Positions 8,760-20,090 of a stretch of DNA of 64,000 nt are shown piece after piece. Source of the stretch: Litomosoides sigmodontis (lineage: Eukaryota; Nematoda; Chromadorea; Rhabditida; Onchocercidae); assembly GCA_963070105.1 (NCBI GenBank), contig OY718803.1:9529823-9593822 (forward strand), read 5' to 3'. The translations under genes and the position numbers were made by a program. Every line of letters begins with the position of its first letter. Position 1 is the first letter of the stretch. A model generated the notes under the pieces. It did no database searches and was not told the DNA's origin. It saw only the letters and a program-made list of their open reading frames with translations.

Positions 8760-8855
8760 TCGTTTTTTGATTTTCCATCTAGTACTCCTGCGATAGCAAT
8801 CCACCGATCGCTGGATGCAGCACAACCATAACTACACGATGCGCATGAGGTCGTC

Positions 8856-8962
8856 GGTTTAATTACCCAAGTTTGAGGTAATTGAGTGTTTCGGCCCAGA
8901 GTTTCGGCTTCTGTGGCTTGAAGAAAAATTTTGGAACGTCCTGCTATATAGCGGGGCAACAT
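8856..8962 (+). ncRNA. sls-1: SL1 RNA
   Basis: Class 497, promoter ATC, stem G. Confidence 0.96.
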
Positions 8963-9191
8963 AACATTGCTTAGGAGTCATCGTAGAAAGGACGTTGCAC
9001 GGTACATGTCGATCACGTTTCAATATTGCTTAGGAGTCATCGTAGAACGGACGCTGCACGGCACACGTCGATCACGTTTCCTTCAACATTGCATGCGAGC
9101 AGGTGCTTTTGCAACTTGCATTCCTTCAATAACAATCCACCGATCGCTGGATGCAGCACAACCATACCTACACGATGCGGATGAGGTCGTC

Positions 9192-9298
9192 GGTTTAATT
9201 ACCCAAGTTTGAGGTAATTGAGTGTTTCGGCCCAGAGTTTCGGCTTCTGTGGCTTGAAGAAAAATTTTGGAACGTCCTGCTATATAGCGGGACAACAT
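9192..9298 (+). ncRNA. sls-1: SL1 RNA
   Basis: Class 336, promoter CTG, stem A. Confidence 0.96.
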
Positions 9299-9468
9299 AA
9301 TATTGCTTAGGAGTCATCGTAGAACGGACGCTGCACGGCACACGTCGATCACGTTTCCTTCAACATTGCATGCGAGCAGGTGCTTTTGCAACTTGCATTC
9401 CTTCAATAACAATCCACCGATCGCTGGATGCAGCACAACCATAACTACACGATGCGCATGAGGTCGTC

Positions 9469-9575
9469 GGTTTAATTACCCAAGTTTGAGGTAATTGAGT
9501 GTTTCGGCCCAGAGTTTCGGCTTCTGTGGCTTGAAGAAAAATTTTGGAACGTCCTGCTATATAGCGGGGCAACAT
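9469..9575 (+). ncRNA. sls-1: SL1 RNA
   Basis: Class 277, promoter ATC, stem G. Confidence 0.96.
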
Positions 9576-9804
9576 AACATTGCTTAGGAGTCATCGTAGA
9601 AAGGACGTTGCACGGTACATGTCGATCACGTTTCAATATTGCTTAGGAGTCATCGTAGAACGGACGCTGCACGGCACACGTCGATCACGTTTCCTTCAAC
9701 ATTGCATGCGAGCAGGTGCTTTTGCAACTTGCATTCCTTCAATAACAATCCACCGATCGCTGGATGCAGCACAACCATAACCACACGATGCGCATGAGGT
9801 CGTC

Positions 9805-9911
9805 GGTTTAATTACCCAAGTTTGAGGTAATTGAGTGTTTCGGCCCAGAGTTTCGGCTTCTGTGGCTTGAAGAAAAATTTTGGAACGTCCTGCTATATAG
9901 CGGGACAACAT
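9805..9911 (+). ncRNA. sls-1: SL1 RNA
   Basis: Class 336, promoter ACC, stem A. Confidence 0.96.
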
Positions 9912-10081
9912 AATATTGCTTAGGAGTCATCGTAGAACGGACGCTGCACGGCACACGTCGATCACGTTTCCTTCAACATTGCATGCGAGCAGGTGCTTTT
10001 GCAACTTGCATTCCTTCAATAACAATCCACCGATCGCTGGATGCAGCACAACCATACCTACACGATGCGGATGAGGTCGTC

Positions 10082-10188
10082 GGTTTAATTACCCAAGTTT
10101 GAGGTAATTGAGTGTTTCGGCCCAGAGTTTCGGCTTCTGTGGCTTGAAGAAAAATTTTGGAACGTCCTGCTATATAGCGGGGCAACAT
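10082..10188 (+). ncRNA. sls-1: SL1 RNA
   Basis: Class 277, promoter CTG, stem G. Confidence 0.96.
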
Positions 10189-10417
10189 AACATTGCTTAG
10201 GAGTCATCGTAGAAAGGACGTTGCACGGTACATGTCGATCACGTTTCAATATTGCTTAGGAGTCATCGTAGAACGGACGCTGCACGGCACACGTCGATCA
10301 CGTTTCCTTCAACATTGCATGCGAGCAGGTGCTTTTGCAACTTGCATTCCTTCAATAACAATCCACCGATCGCTGGATGCAGCACAACCATAACTACACG
10401 ATGCGCATGAGGTCGTC

Positions 10418-10524
10418 GGTTTAATTACCCAAGTTTGAGGTAATTGAGTGTTTCGGCCCAGAGTTTCGGCTTCTGTGGCTTGAAGAAAAATTTTGGAACG
10501 TCCTGCTATATAGCGGGGCAACAT
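10418..10524 (+). ncRNA. sls-1: SL1 RNA
   Basis: Class 336, promoter ATC, stem G. Confidence 0.96.
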
Positions 10525-10753
10525 AACATTGCTTAGGAGTCATCGTAGAAAGGACGTTGCACGGTACATGTCGATCACGTTTCAATATTGCTTAGGAGTC
10601 ATCGTAGAACGGACGCTGCACGGCACACGTCGATCACGTTTCCTTCAACATTGCATGCGAGCAGGTGCTTTTGCAACTTGCATTCCTTCAATAACAATCC
10701 ACCGATCGCTGGATGCAGCACAACCATAACTACACGATGCGCATGAGGTCGTC

Positions 10754-10860
10754 GGTTTAATTACCCAAGTTTGAGGTAATTGAGTGTTTCGGCCCAGAGT
10801 TTCGGCTTCTGTGGCTTGAAGAAAAATTTTGGAACGTCCTGCTATATAGCGGGGCAACAT
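10754..10860 (+). ncRNA. sls-1: SL1 RNA
   Basis: Class 336, promoter ATC, stem G. Confidence 0.96.
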
Positions 10861-11089
10861 AACATTGCTTAGGAGTCATCGTAGAAAGGACGTTGCACGG
10901 TACATGTCGATCACGTTTCAATATTGCTTAGGAGTCATCGTAGAACGGACGCTGCACGGCACACGTCGATCACGTTTCCTTCAACATTGCATGCGAGCAG
11001 GTGCTTTTGCAACTTGCATTCCTTCAATAACAATCCACCGATCGCTGGATGCAGCACAACCATAACCACACGATGCGCATGAGGTCGTC

Positions 11090-11196
11090 GGTTTAATTAC
11101 CCAAGTTTGAGGTAATTGAGTGTTTCGGCCCAGAGTTTCGGCTTCTGTGGCTTGAAGAAAAATTTTGGAACGTCCTGCTATATAGCGGGACAACAT
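11090..11196 (+). ncRNA. sls-1: SL1 RNA
   Basis: Class 336, promoter ACC, stem A. Confidence 0.96.
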
Positions 11197-11425
11197 AATA
11201 TTGCTTAGGAGTCATCGTAGAACGGACGTTGCACGGCACACGTCGATCACGTTTCAATATTGCTTAGGAGTCATCGTAGAACGGACGCTGCACGGCACAC
11301 GTCGATCACGTTTCCTTCAACATTGCATGCGAGCAGGTGCTTTTGCAACTTGCATTCCTTCAATAACAATCCACCGATCGCTGGATGCAGCACAACCATA
11401 CCTACACGATGCGGATGAGGTCGTC

Positions 11426-11532
11426 GGTTTAATTACCCAAGTTTGAGGTAATTGAGTGTTTCGGCCCAGAGTTTCGGCTTCTGTGGCTTGAAGAAAAATT
11501 TTGGAACGTCCTGCTATATAGCGGGGCAACAT
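11426..11532 (+). ncRNA. sls-1: SL1 RNA
   Basis: Class 336, promoter CTG, stem G. Confidence 0.96.
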
Positions 11533-11761
11533 AACATTGCTTAGGAGTCATCGTAGAAAGGACGTTGCACGGTACATGTCGATCACGTTTCAATATTGCT
11601 TAGGAGTCATCGTAGAACGGACGCTGCACGGCACACGTCGATCACGTTTCCTTCAACATTGCATGCGAGCAGGTGCTTTTGCAACTTGCATTCCTTCAAT
11701 AACAATCCACCGATCGCTGGATGCAGCACAACCATAACTACACGATGCGCATGAGGTCGTC

Positions 11762-11868
11762 GGTTTAATTACCCAAGTTTGAGGTAATTGAGTGTTTCGG
11801 CCCAGAGTTTCGGCTTCTGTGGCTTGAAGAAAAATTTTGGAACGTCCTGCTATATAGCGGGGCAACAT
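11762..11868 (+). ncRNA. sls-1: SL1 RNA
   Basis: Class 336, promoter ATC, stem G. Confidence 0.96.
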
Positions 11869-12097
11869 AACATTGCTTAGGAGTCATCGTAGAAAGGACG
11901 TTGCACGGTACATGTCGATCACGTTTCAATATTGCTTAGGAGTCATCGTAGAACGGACGCTGCACGGCACACGTCGATCACGTTTCCTTCAACATTGCAT
12001 GCGAGCAGGTGCTTTTGCAACTTGCATTCCTTCAATAACAATCCACCGATCGCTGGATGCAGCACAACCATAACCACACGATGCGCATGAGGTCGTC

Positions 12098-12204
12098 GGT
12101 TTAATTACCCAAGTTTGAGGTAATTGAGTGTTTCGGCCCAGAGTTTCGGCTTCTGTGGCTTGAAGAAAAATTTTGGAACGTCCTGCTATATAGCGGGGCA
12201 ACAT
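12098..12204 (+). ncRNA. sls-1: SL1 RNA
   Basis: Class 336, promoter ACC, stem G. Confidence 0.96.
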
Positions 12205-12433
12205 AACATTGCTTAGGAGTCATCGTAGAACGGACGTTGCACGGCACACGTCGATCACGTTTCAATATTGCTTAGGAGTCATCGTAGAACGGACGCTGCA
12301 CGGCACACGTCGATCACGTTTCCTTCAACATTGCATGCGAGCAGGTGCTTTTGCAACTTGCATTCCTTCAATAACAATCCACCGATCGCTGGATGCAGCA
12401 CAACCATACCTACACGATGCGGATGAGGTCGTC

Positions 12434-12540
12434 GGTTTAATTACCCAAGTTTGAGGTAATTGAGTGTTTCGGCCCAGAGTTTCGGCTTCTGTGGCTTGAA
12501 GAAAAATTTTGGAACGTCCTGCTATATAGCGGGACAACAT
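12434..12540 (+). ncRNA. sls-1: SL1 RNA
   Basis: Class 336, promoter CTG, stem A. Confidence 0.96.
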
Positions 12541-12715
12541 AATATTGCTTAGGAGTCATCGTAGAACGGACGCTGCACGATACATGTTGATCACGTTTCC
12601 GTCAAGATGATATGCCAACGTGGGACACTAAATAGTGATTACAAAATGGCGGTATTACAAAGGAAAAGGGCGGTAGTACAAAAGGAATGTTATCTAGCCA
12701 TTTAACGACGTAAGT

Positions 12716-12834
12716 GCCTACGACCATACCACGTTGAAAGCACGACATCTCGTCCGATCTGTCAAGTTAAGCAACGTTGGGCCTGGTTAGTACTTGGATC
12801 GGAGACGGCCTGGGAATCCCAGGTGTTGTAGACA
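12716..12834 (+). rRNA. 5S rRNA: 5S rRNA
   Basis: C2/gcc haplotype. It follows a run of 11 SL1-only units, tied for the longest 5S-free stretch with the run before 39451 (a 13-unit run precedes 22441 and 52522 is similar). Confidence 0.95.
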
Positions 12835-12930
12835 TCGTTTTTTGATTTTCCATCTAGTACTCCTGCGATAGCAATCCACCGATCGCTGGATGCAGCACAA
12901 CCATAACTACACGATGCGCATGAGGTCGTC

Positions 12931-13037
12931 GGTTTAATTACCCAAGTTTGAGGTAATTGAGTGTTTCGGCCCAGAGTTTCGGCTTCTGTGGCTTGAAGAA
13001 AAATTTTGGAACGTCCTGCTATATAGCGGGGCAACAT
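12931..13037 (+). ncRNA. sls-1: SL1 RNA
   Basis: Class 497, promoter ATC, stem G. Confidence 0.96.
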
Positions 13038-13266
13038 AACATTGCTTAGGAGTCATCGTAGAAAGGACGTTGCACGGTACATGTCGATCACGTTTCAATA
13101 TTGCTTAGGAGTCATCGTAGAACGGACGCTGCACGGCACACGTCGATCACGTTTCCTTCAACATTGCATGCGAGCAGGTGCTTTTGCAACTTGCATTCCT
13201 TCAATAACAATCCACCGATCGCTGGATGCAGCACAACCATACCTACACGATGCGGATGAGGTCGTC

Positions 13267-13373
13267 GGTTTAATTACCCAAGTTTGAGGTAATTGAGTGT
13301 TTCGGCCCAGAGTTTCGGCTTCTGTGGCTTGAAGAAAAATTTTGGAACGTCCTGCTATATAGCGGGACAACAT
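13267..13373 (+). ncRNA. sls-1: SL1 RNA
   Basis: Class 336, promoter CTG, stem A. Confidence 0.96.
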
Positions 13374-13602
13374 AATATTGCTTAGGAGTCATCGTAGAAC
13401 GGACGTTGCACGGTACATGTCGATCACGTTTCAATATTGCTTAGGAGTCATCGTAGAACGGACGCTGCACGGCACACGTCGATCACGTTTCCTTCAACAT
13501 TGCATGCGAGCAGGTGCTTTTGCAACTTGCATTCCTTCAATAACAATCCACCGATCGCTGGATGCAGCACAACCATAACTACACGATGCGCATGAGGTCG
13601 TC

Positions 13603-13709
13603 GGTTTAATTACCCAAGTTTGAGGTAATTGAGTGTTTCGGCCCAGAGTTTCGGCTTCTGTGGCTTGAAGAAAAATTTTGGAACGTCCTGCTATATAGCG
13701 GGGCAACAT
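13603..13709 (+). ncRNA. sls-1: SL1 RNA
   Basis: Class 336, promoter ATC, stem G. Confidence 0.96.
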
Positions 13710-13938
13710 AACATTGCTTAGGAGTCATCGTAGAAAGGACGTTGCACGGTACATGTCGATCACGTTTCAATATTGCTTAGGAGTCATCGTAGAACGGACG
13801 CTGCACGGCACACGTCGATCACGTTTCCTTCAACATTGCATGCGAGCAGGTGCTTTTGCAACTTGCATTCCTTCAATAACAATCCACCGATCGCTGGATG
13901 CAGCACAACCATAACTACACGATGCGCATGAGGTCGTC

Positions 13939-14045
13939 GGTTTAATTACCCAAGTTTGAGGTAATTGAGTGTTTCGGCCCAGAGTTTCGGCTTCTGTGGC
14001 TTGAAGAAAAATTTTGGAACGTCCTGCTATATAGCGGGGCAACAT
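13939..14045 (+). ncRNA. sls-1: SL1 RNA
   Basis: Class 336, promoter ATC, stem G. Confidence 0.96.
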
Positions 14046-14274
14046 AACATTGCTTAGGAGTCATCGTAGAAAGGACGTTGCACGGTACATGTCGATCACG
14101 TTTCAATATTGCTTAGGAGTCATCGTAGAACGGACGCTGCACGGCACACGTCGATCACGTTTCCTTCAACATTGCATGCGAGCAGGTGCTTTTGCAACTT
14201 GCATTCCTTCAATAACAATCCACCGATCGCTGGATGCAGCACAACCATAACCACACGATGCGCATGAGGTCGTC

Positions 14275-14381
14275 GGTTTAATTACCCAAGTTTGAGGTAA
14301 TTGAGTGTTTCGGCCCAGAGTTTCGGCTTCTGTGGCTTGAAGAAAAATTTTGGAACGTCCTGCTATATAGCGGGACAACAT
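14275..14381 (+). ncRNA. sls-1: SL1 RNA
   Basis: Class 336, promoter ACC, stem A. Confidence 0.96.
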
Positions 14382-14610
14382 AATATTGCTTAGGAGTCAT
14401 CGTAGAACGGACGTTGCACGGCACACGTCGATCACGTTTCAATATTGCTTAGGAGTCATCGTAGAACGGACGCTGCACGGCACACGTCGATCACGTTTCC
14501 TTCAACATTGCATGCGAGCAGGTGCTTTTGCAACTTGCATTCCTTCAATAACAATCCACCGATCGCTGGATGCAGCACAACCATACCTACACGATGCGGA
14601 TGAGGTCGTC

Positions 14611-14717
14611 GGTTTAATTACCCAAGTTTGAGGTAATTGAGTGTTTCGGCCCAGAGTTTCGGCTTCTGTGGCTTGAAGAAAAATTTTGGAACGTCCTGCT
14701 ATATAGCGGGGCAACAT
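14611..14717 (+). ncRNA. sls-1: SL1 RNA
   Basis: Class 336, promoter CTG, stem G. Confidence 0.96.
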
Positions 14718-14892
14718 AACATTGCTTAGGAGTCATCGTAGAACGGACGCTGCACGATACATGTTGATCACGTTTCCGTCAAGATGATATGCCAACGTGG
14801 GACACTAAATAGTGATTACAAAATGGCGGTATTACAAAGGAAAAGGGCGGTAGTACAAAAGGAATGTTATCTAGCCATTTAACGACGTAAGT

Positions 14893-15011
14893 GTCTACGA
14901 CCATACCACGTTGAAAGCACGACATCTCGTCCGATCTGTCAAGTTAAGCAACGTTGGGCCTGGTTAGTACTTGGATCGGAGACGGCCTGGGAATCCCAGG
15001 TGTTGTAGACA
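14893..15011 (+). rRNA. 5S rRNA: 5S rRNA, T2 variant
   Basis: Starts GTCTACGACC: T2 pairs with A117, so helix I is perfect. Unlike other T2 copies, the sub-repeat upstream is the ACGCTGCACGATACATG form typical of C2 units, so this copy is a recombinant (T2/gcc). Confidence 0.97.
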
Positions 15012-15107
15012 TCGTTTTTTGATTTTCCATCTAGTACTCCTGCGATAGCAATCCACCGATCGCTGGATGCAGCACAACCATAACTACACGATGCGCATGA
15101 GGTCGTC

Positions 15108-15214
15108 GGTTTAATTACCCAAGTTTGAGGTAATTGAGTGTTTCGGCCCAGAGTTTCGGCTTCTGTGGCTTGAAGAAAAATTTTGGAACGTCCTGCTATA
15201 TAGCGGGGCAACAT
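15108..15214 (+). ncRNA. sls-1: SL1 RNA
   Basis: Class 497, promoter ATC, stem G. Confidence 0.96.
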
Positions 15215-15443
15215 AACATTGCTTAGGAGTCATCGTAGAAAGGACGTTGCACGGTACATGTCGATCACGTTTCAATATTGCTTAGGAGTCATCGTAGAAC
15301 GGACGCTGCACGGCACACGTCGATCACGTTTCCTTCAACATTGCATGCGAGCAGGTGCTTTTGCAACTTGCATTCCTTCAATAACAATCCACCGATCGCT
15401 GGATGCAGCACAACCATACCTACACGATGCGGATGAGGTCGTC

Positions 15444-15550
15444 GGTTTAATTACCCAAGTTTGAGGTAATTGAGTGTTTCGGCCCAGAGTTTCGGCTTCT
15501 GTGGCTTGAAGAAAAATTTTGGAACGTCCTGCTATATAGCGGGGCAACAT
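15444..15550 (+). ncRNA. sls-1: SL1 RNA
   Basis: Class 336, promoter CTG, stem G. Confidence 0.96.
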
Positions 15551-15725
15551 AACATTGTTTAGGAGTCATCGTAGAAAGGACGTTGCACGGTACATGTCGA
15601 TCACGTTTCCGTCAAGATGATATGCGAACGTGGGACACTAAATAGTGATTACAAAATGGCGGTATTACAAAGGAAAAGGGCGGTAGTACAAAAGGAATGT
15701 TATCTAGCCATTTAACGACGTAAGT

Positions 15726-15844
15726 GTCTACGACCATACCACGTTGAAAGCACGACATCTCGTCCGATCTGTCAAGTTAAGCAACGTTGGGCCTGGTTAG
15801 TACTTGGATCGGAGACGGCCTGGGAATCCCAGGTGTTGTAGACA
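15726..15844 (+). rRNA. 5S rRNA: 5S rRNA, T2 variant
   Basis: T2 with GATATGCG in the upstream spacer (T2/gcg haplotype). Preceded by the GTTTAGGAG/GAAAGGACG form of the sub-repeat. Confidence 0.97.
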
Positions 15845-15940
15845 TCGTTTTTTGATTTTCCATCTAGTACTCCTGCGATAGCAATCCACCGATCGCTGGA
15901 TGCAGCACAACCATAACTACACGATGCGCATGAGGTCGTC

Positions 15941-16047
15941 GGTTTAATTACCCAAGTTTGAGGTAATTGAGTGTTTCGGCCCAGAGTTTCGGCTTCTGTG
16001 GCTTGAAGAAAAATTTTGGAACGTCCTGCTATATAGCGGGACAACAT
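15941..16047 (+). ncRNA. sls-1: SL1 RNA
   Basis: Class 497, promoter ATC, stem A. Confidence 0.96.
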
Positions 16048-16276
16048 AATATTGCTTAGGAGTCATCGTAGAACGGACGCTGCACGATACACGTCGATCA
16101 CGTTTCAATATTGCTTAGGAGTCATCGTAGAACGGACGCTGCACGGCACACGTCGATCACGTTTCCTTCAACATTGCATGCGAGCAGGTGCTTTTGCAAC
16201 TTGCATTCCTTCAATAACAATCCACCGATCGCTGGATGCAGCACAACCATAACCACACGATGCGCATGAGGTCGTC

Positions 16277-16383
16277 GGTTTAATTACCCAAGTTTGAGGT
16301 AATTGAGTGTTTCGGCCCAGAGTTTCGGCTTCTGTGGCTTGAAGAAAAATTTTGGAACGTCCTGCTATATAGCGGGACAACAT
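16277..16383 (+). ncRNA. sls-1: SL1 RNA
   Basis: Class 336, promoter ACC, stem A. The sub-repeat after it has the private marker GAACCGACG (16411). Confidence 0.96.
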
Positions 16384-16612
16384 AATATTGCTTAGGAGTC
16401 ATCGTAGAACCGACGTTGCACGGCACACGTCGATCACGTTTCAATATTGCTTAGGAGTCATCGTAGAACGGACGCTGCACGGCACACGTCGATCACGTTT
16501 CCTTCAACATTGCATGCGAGCAGGTGCTTTTGCAACTTGCATTCCTTCAATAACAATCCACCGATCGCTGGATGCAGCACAACCATACCTACACGATGCG
16601 GATGAGGTCGTC

Positions 16613-16719
16613 GGTTTAATTACCCAAGTTTGAGGTAATTGAGTGTTTCGGCCCAGAGTTTCGGCTTCTGTGGCTTGAAGAAAAATTTTGGAACGTCCTG
16701 CTATATAGCGGGGCAACAT
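16613..16719 (+). ncRNA. sls-1: SL1 RNA
   Basis: Class 336, promoter CTG, stem G. Confidence 0.96.
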
Positions 16720-16916
16720 AACATTGTTTAGGAGTCATCGTAGAAAGGACGTTGCACGGTACATGTCGATCACGTTTCAATATTGCTTAGGAGTCATCGT
16801 AGAACGGACGCTGCACGGCACACGTCGATCACGTTTCCTTCAACATTCCTTCAATAACAATCCACCGATCGCTGGATGCAGCACAACCATACCTACACGA
16901 TGCGGATGAGGTCGTC

Positions 16917-17023
16917 GGTTTAATTACCCAAGTTTGAGGTAATTGAGTGTTTCGGCCCAGAGTTTCGGCTTCTGTGGCTTGAAGAAAAATTTTGGAACGT
17001 CCTGCTATATAGCGGGACAACAT
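16917..17023 (+). ncRNA. sls-1: SL1 RNA
   Basis: Class 304, promoter CTG, stem A. Confidence 0.96.
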
Positions 17024-17198
17024 AATATTGCTTAGGAGTCATCGTAGAACGGACGCTGCACGATACATGTTGATCACGTTTCCGTCAAGATGATATGCCA
17101 ACGTGGGACACTAAATAGTGATTACAAAATGGCGGTATTACAAAGGAAAAGGGCGGTAGTACAAAAGGAATGTTATCTAGCCATTTAACGACGTAAGT

Positions 17199-17317
17199 GC
17201 CTACGACCATACCACGTTGAAAGCACGACATCTCGTCCGATCTGTCAAGTTAAGCAACGTTGGGCCTGGTTAGTACTTGGATCGGAGACGGCCTGGGAAT
17301 CCCAGGTGTTGTAGACA
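17199..17317 (+). rRNA. 5S rRNA: 5S rRNA
   Basis: C2/gcc haplotype; SL1 follows at 17414. Confidence 0.97.
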
Positions 17318-17413
17318 TCGTTTTTTGATTTTCCATCTAGTACTCCTGCGATAGCAATCCACCGATCGCTGGATGCAGCACAACCATAACTACACGATGC
17401 GCATGAGGTCGTC

Positions 17414-17520
17414 GGTTTAATTACCCAAGTTTGAGGTAATTGAGTGTTTCGGCCCAGAGTTTCGGCTTCTGTGGCTTGAAGAAAAATTTTGGAACGTCCT
17501 GCTATATAGCGGGACAACAT
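17414..17520 (+). ncRNA. sls-1: SL1 RNA
   Basis: Class 497, promoter ATC, stem A. Confidence 0.96.
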
Positions 17521-17749
17521 AATATTGCTTAGGAGTCATCGTAGAACGGACGTTGCACGGTACATGTCGATCACGTTTCAATATTGCTTAGGAGTCATCG
17601 TAGAACGGACGCTGCACGGCACACGTCGATCACGTTTCCTTCAACATTGCATGCGAGCAGGTGCTTTTGCAACTTGCATTCCTTCAATAACAATCCACCG
17701 ATCGCTGGATGCAGCACAACCATACCTACACGATGCGGATGAGGTCGTC

Positions 17750-17856
17750 GGTTTAATTACCCAAGTTTGAGGTAATTGAGTGTTTCGGCCCAGAGTTTCG
17801 GCTTCTGTGGCTTGAAGAAAAATTTTGGAACGTCCTGCTATATAGCGGGGCAACAT
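17750..17856 (+). ncRNA. sls-1: SL1 RNA
   Basis: Class 336, promoter CTG, stem G. Confidence 0.96.
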
Positions 17857-18085
17857 AACATTGTTTAGGAGTCATCGTAGAAAGGACGTTGCACGGTACA
17901 TGTCGATCACGTTTCAATATTGCTTAGGAGTCATCGTAGAACGGACGCTGCACGGCACACGTCGATCACGTTTCCTTCAACATTGCATGCGAGCAGGTGC
18001 TTTTGCAACTTGCATTCCTTCAATAACAATCCACCGATCGCTGGATGCAGCACAACCATACCTACACGATGCGGATGAGGTCGTC

Positions 18086-18192
18086 GGTTTAATTACCCAA
18101 GTTTGAGGTAATTGAGTGTTTCGGCCCAGAGTTTCGGCTTCTGTGGCTTGAAGAAAAATTTTGGAACGTCCTGCTATATAGCGGGACAACAT
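18086..18192 (+). ncRNA. sls-1: SL1 RNA
   Basis: Class 336, promoter CTG, stem A. Confidence 0.96.
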
Positions 18193-18362
18193 AATATTGC
18201 TTAGGAGTCATCGTAGAACGGACGCTGCACGATACACGTCGATCACGTTTCCTTCAACATTGCATGCGAGCAGGTGCTTTTGCAACTTGCATTCCTTCAA
18301 TAACAATCCACCGATCGCTGGATGCAGCACAACCATACCTACACGATGCGGATGAGGTCGTC

Positions 18363-18469
18363 GGTTTAATTACCCAAGTTTGAGGTAATTGAGTGTTTCG
18401 GCCCAGAGTTTCGGCTTCTGTGGCTTGAAGAAAAATTTTGGAACGTCCTGCTATATAGCGGGGCAACAT
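18363..18469 (+). ncRNA. sls-1: SL1 RNA
   Basis: Class 277, promoter CTG, stem G. Confidence 0.96.
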
Positions 18470-18698
18470 AACATTGTTTAGGAGTCATCGTAGAAAGGAC
18501 GTTGCACGGTACATGTCGATCACGTTTCAATATTGCTTAGGAGTCATCGTAGAACGGACGCTGCACGGCACACGTCGATCACGTTTCCTTCAACATTGCA
18601 TGCGAGCAGGTGCTTTTGCAACTTGCATTCCTTCAATAACAATCCACCGATCGCTGGATGCAGCACAACCATACCTACACGATGCGGATGAGGTCGTC

Positions 18699-18805
18699 GG
18701 TTTAATTACCCAAGTTTGAGGTAATTGAGTGTTTCGGCCCAGAGTTTCGGCTTCTGTGGCTTGAAGAAAAATTTTGGAACGTCCTGCTATATAGCGGGGC
18801 AACAT
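18699..18805 (+). ncRNA. sls-1: SL1 RNA
   Basis: Class 336, promoter CTG, stem G. Confidence 0.96.
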
Positions 18806-19034
18806 AACATTGCTTAGGAGTCATCGTAGAACGGACGTTGCACGGCACACGTCGATCACGTTTCAATATTGCTTAGGAGTCATCGTAGAACGGACGCTGC
18901 ACGGCACACGTCGATCACGTTTCCTTCAACATTGCATGCGAGCAGGTGCTTTTGCAACTTGCATTCCTTCAATAACAATCCACCGATCGCTGGATGCAGC
19001 ACAACCATACCTACACGATGCGGATGAGGTCGTC

Positions 19035-19141
19035 GGTTTAATTACCCAAGTTTGAGGTAATTGAGTGTTTCGGCCCAGAGTTTCGGCTTCTGTGGCTTGA
19101 AGAAAAATTTTGGAACGTCCTGCTATATAGCGGGACAACAT
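19035..19141 (+). ncRNA. sls-1: SL1 RNA
   Basis: Class 336, promoter CTG, stem A. Confidence 0.96.
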
Positions 19142-19311
19142 AATATTGCTTAGGAGTCATCGTAGAACGGACGCTGCACGATACACGTCGATCACGTTTC
19201 CTTCAACATTGCATGCGAGCAGGTGCTTTTGCAACTTGCATTCCTTCAATAACAATCCACCGATCGCTGGATGCAGCACAACCATAACCACACGATGCGC
19301 ATGAGGTCGTC

Positions 19312-19418
19312 GGTTTAATTACCCAAGTTTGAGGTAATTGAGTGTTTCGGCCCAGAGTTTCGGCTTCTGTGGCTTGAAGAAAAATTTTGGAACGTCCTGC
19401 TATATAGCGGGGCAACAT
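19312..19418 (+). ncRNA. sls-1: SL1 RNA
   Basis: Class 277, promoter ACC, stem G. Its counterpart at 49393 has stem A. Confidence 0.96.
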
Positions 19419-19647
19419 AACATTGCTTAGGAGTCATCGTAGAACGGACGTTGCACGGCACACGTCGATCACGTTTCAATATTGCTTAGGAGTCATCGTA
19501 GAACGGACGCTGCACGGCACACGTCGATCACGTTTCCTTCAACATTGCATGCGAGCAGGTGCTTTTGCAACTTGCATTCCTTCAATAACAATCCACCGAT
19601 CGCTGGATGCAGCACAACCATACCTACACGATGCGGATGAGGTCGTC

Positions 19648-19754
19648 GGTTTAATTACCCAAGTTTGAGGTAATTGAGTGTTTCGGCCCAGAGTTTCGGC
19701 TTCTGTGGCTTGAAGAAAAATTTTGGAACGTCCTGCTATATAGCGGGACAACAT
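19648..19754 (+). ncRNA. sls-1: SL1 RNA
   Basis: Class 336, promoter CTG, stem A. Its counterpart at 49729 has promoter ACC. Confidence 0.96.
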
Positions 19755-19983
19755 AATATTGCTTAGGAGTCATCGTAGAACGGACGTTGCACGGTACATG
19801 TCGATCACGTTTCAATATTGCTTAGGAGTCATCGTAGAACGGACGCTGCACGGCACACGTCGATCACGTTTCCTTCAACATTGCATGCGAGCAGGTGCTT
19901 TTGCAACTTGCATTCCTTCAATAACAATCCACCGATCGCTGGATGCAGCACAACCATACCTACACGATGCGGATGAGGTCGTC

Positions 19984-20090
19984 GGTTTAATTACCCAAGT
20001 TTGAGGTAATTGAGTGTTTCGGCCCAGAGTTTCGGCTTCTGTGGCTTGAAGAAAAATTTTGGAACGTCCTGCTATATAGCGGGGCAACAT
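19984..20090 (+). ncRNA. sls-1: SL1 RNA
   Basis: Class 336, promoter CTG, stem G. Confidence 0.96.

Larger units (their letters stand above)
6786..8962 (+). repeat. 2,177-bp higher-order unit, copy 1
   Basis: Six SL1 and one 5S in the order 336-336-336-336-336-497, with promoter codes CTG, ATC, ATC, ACC, CTG, ATC. The same order and variant string recur at four other places in the window. Confidence 0.85.
13038..15214 (+). repeat. 2,177-bp higher-order unit, copy 2
   Basis: Same spacing and variant string as copy 1, except that its 5S carries T at position 2. Confidence 0.85.
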
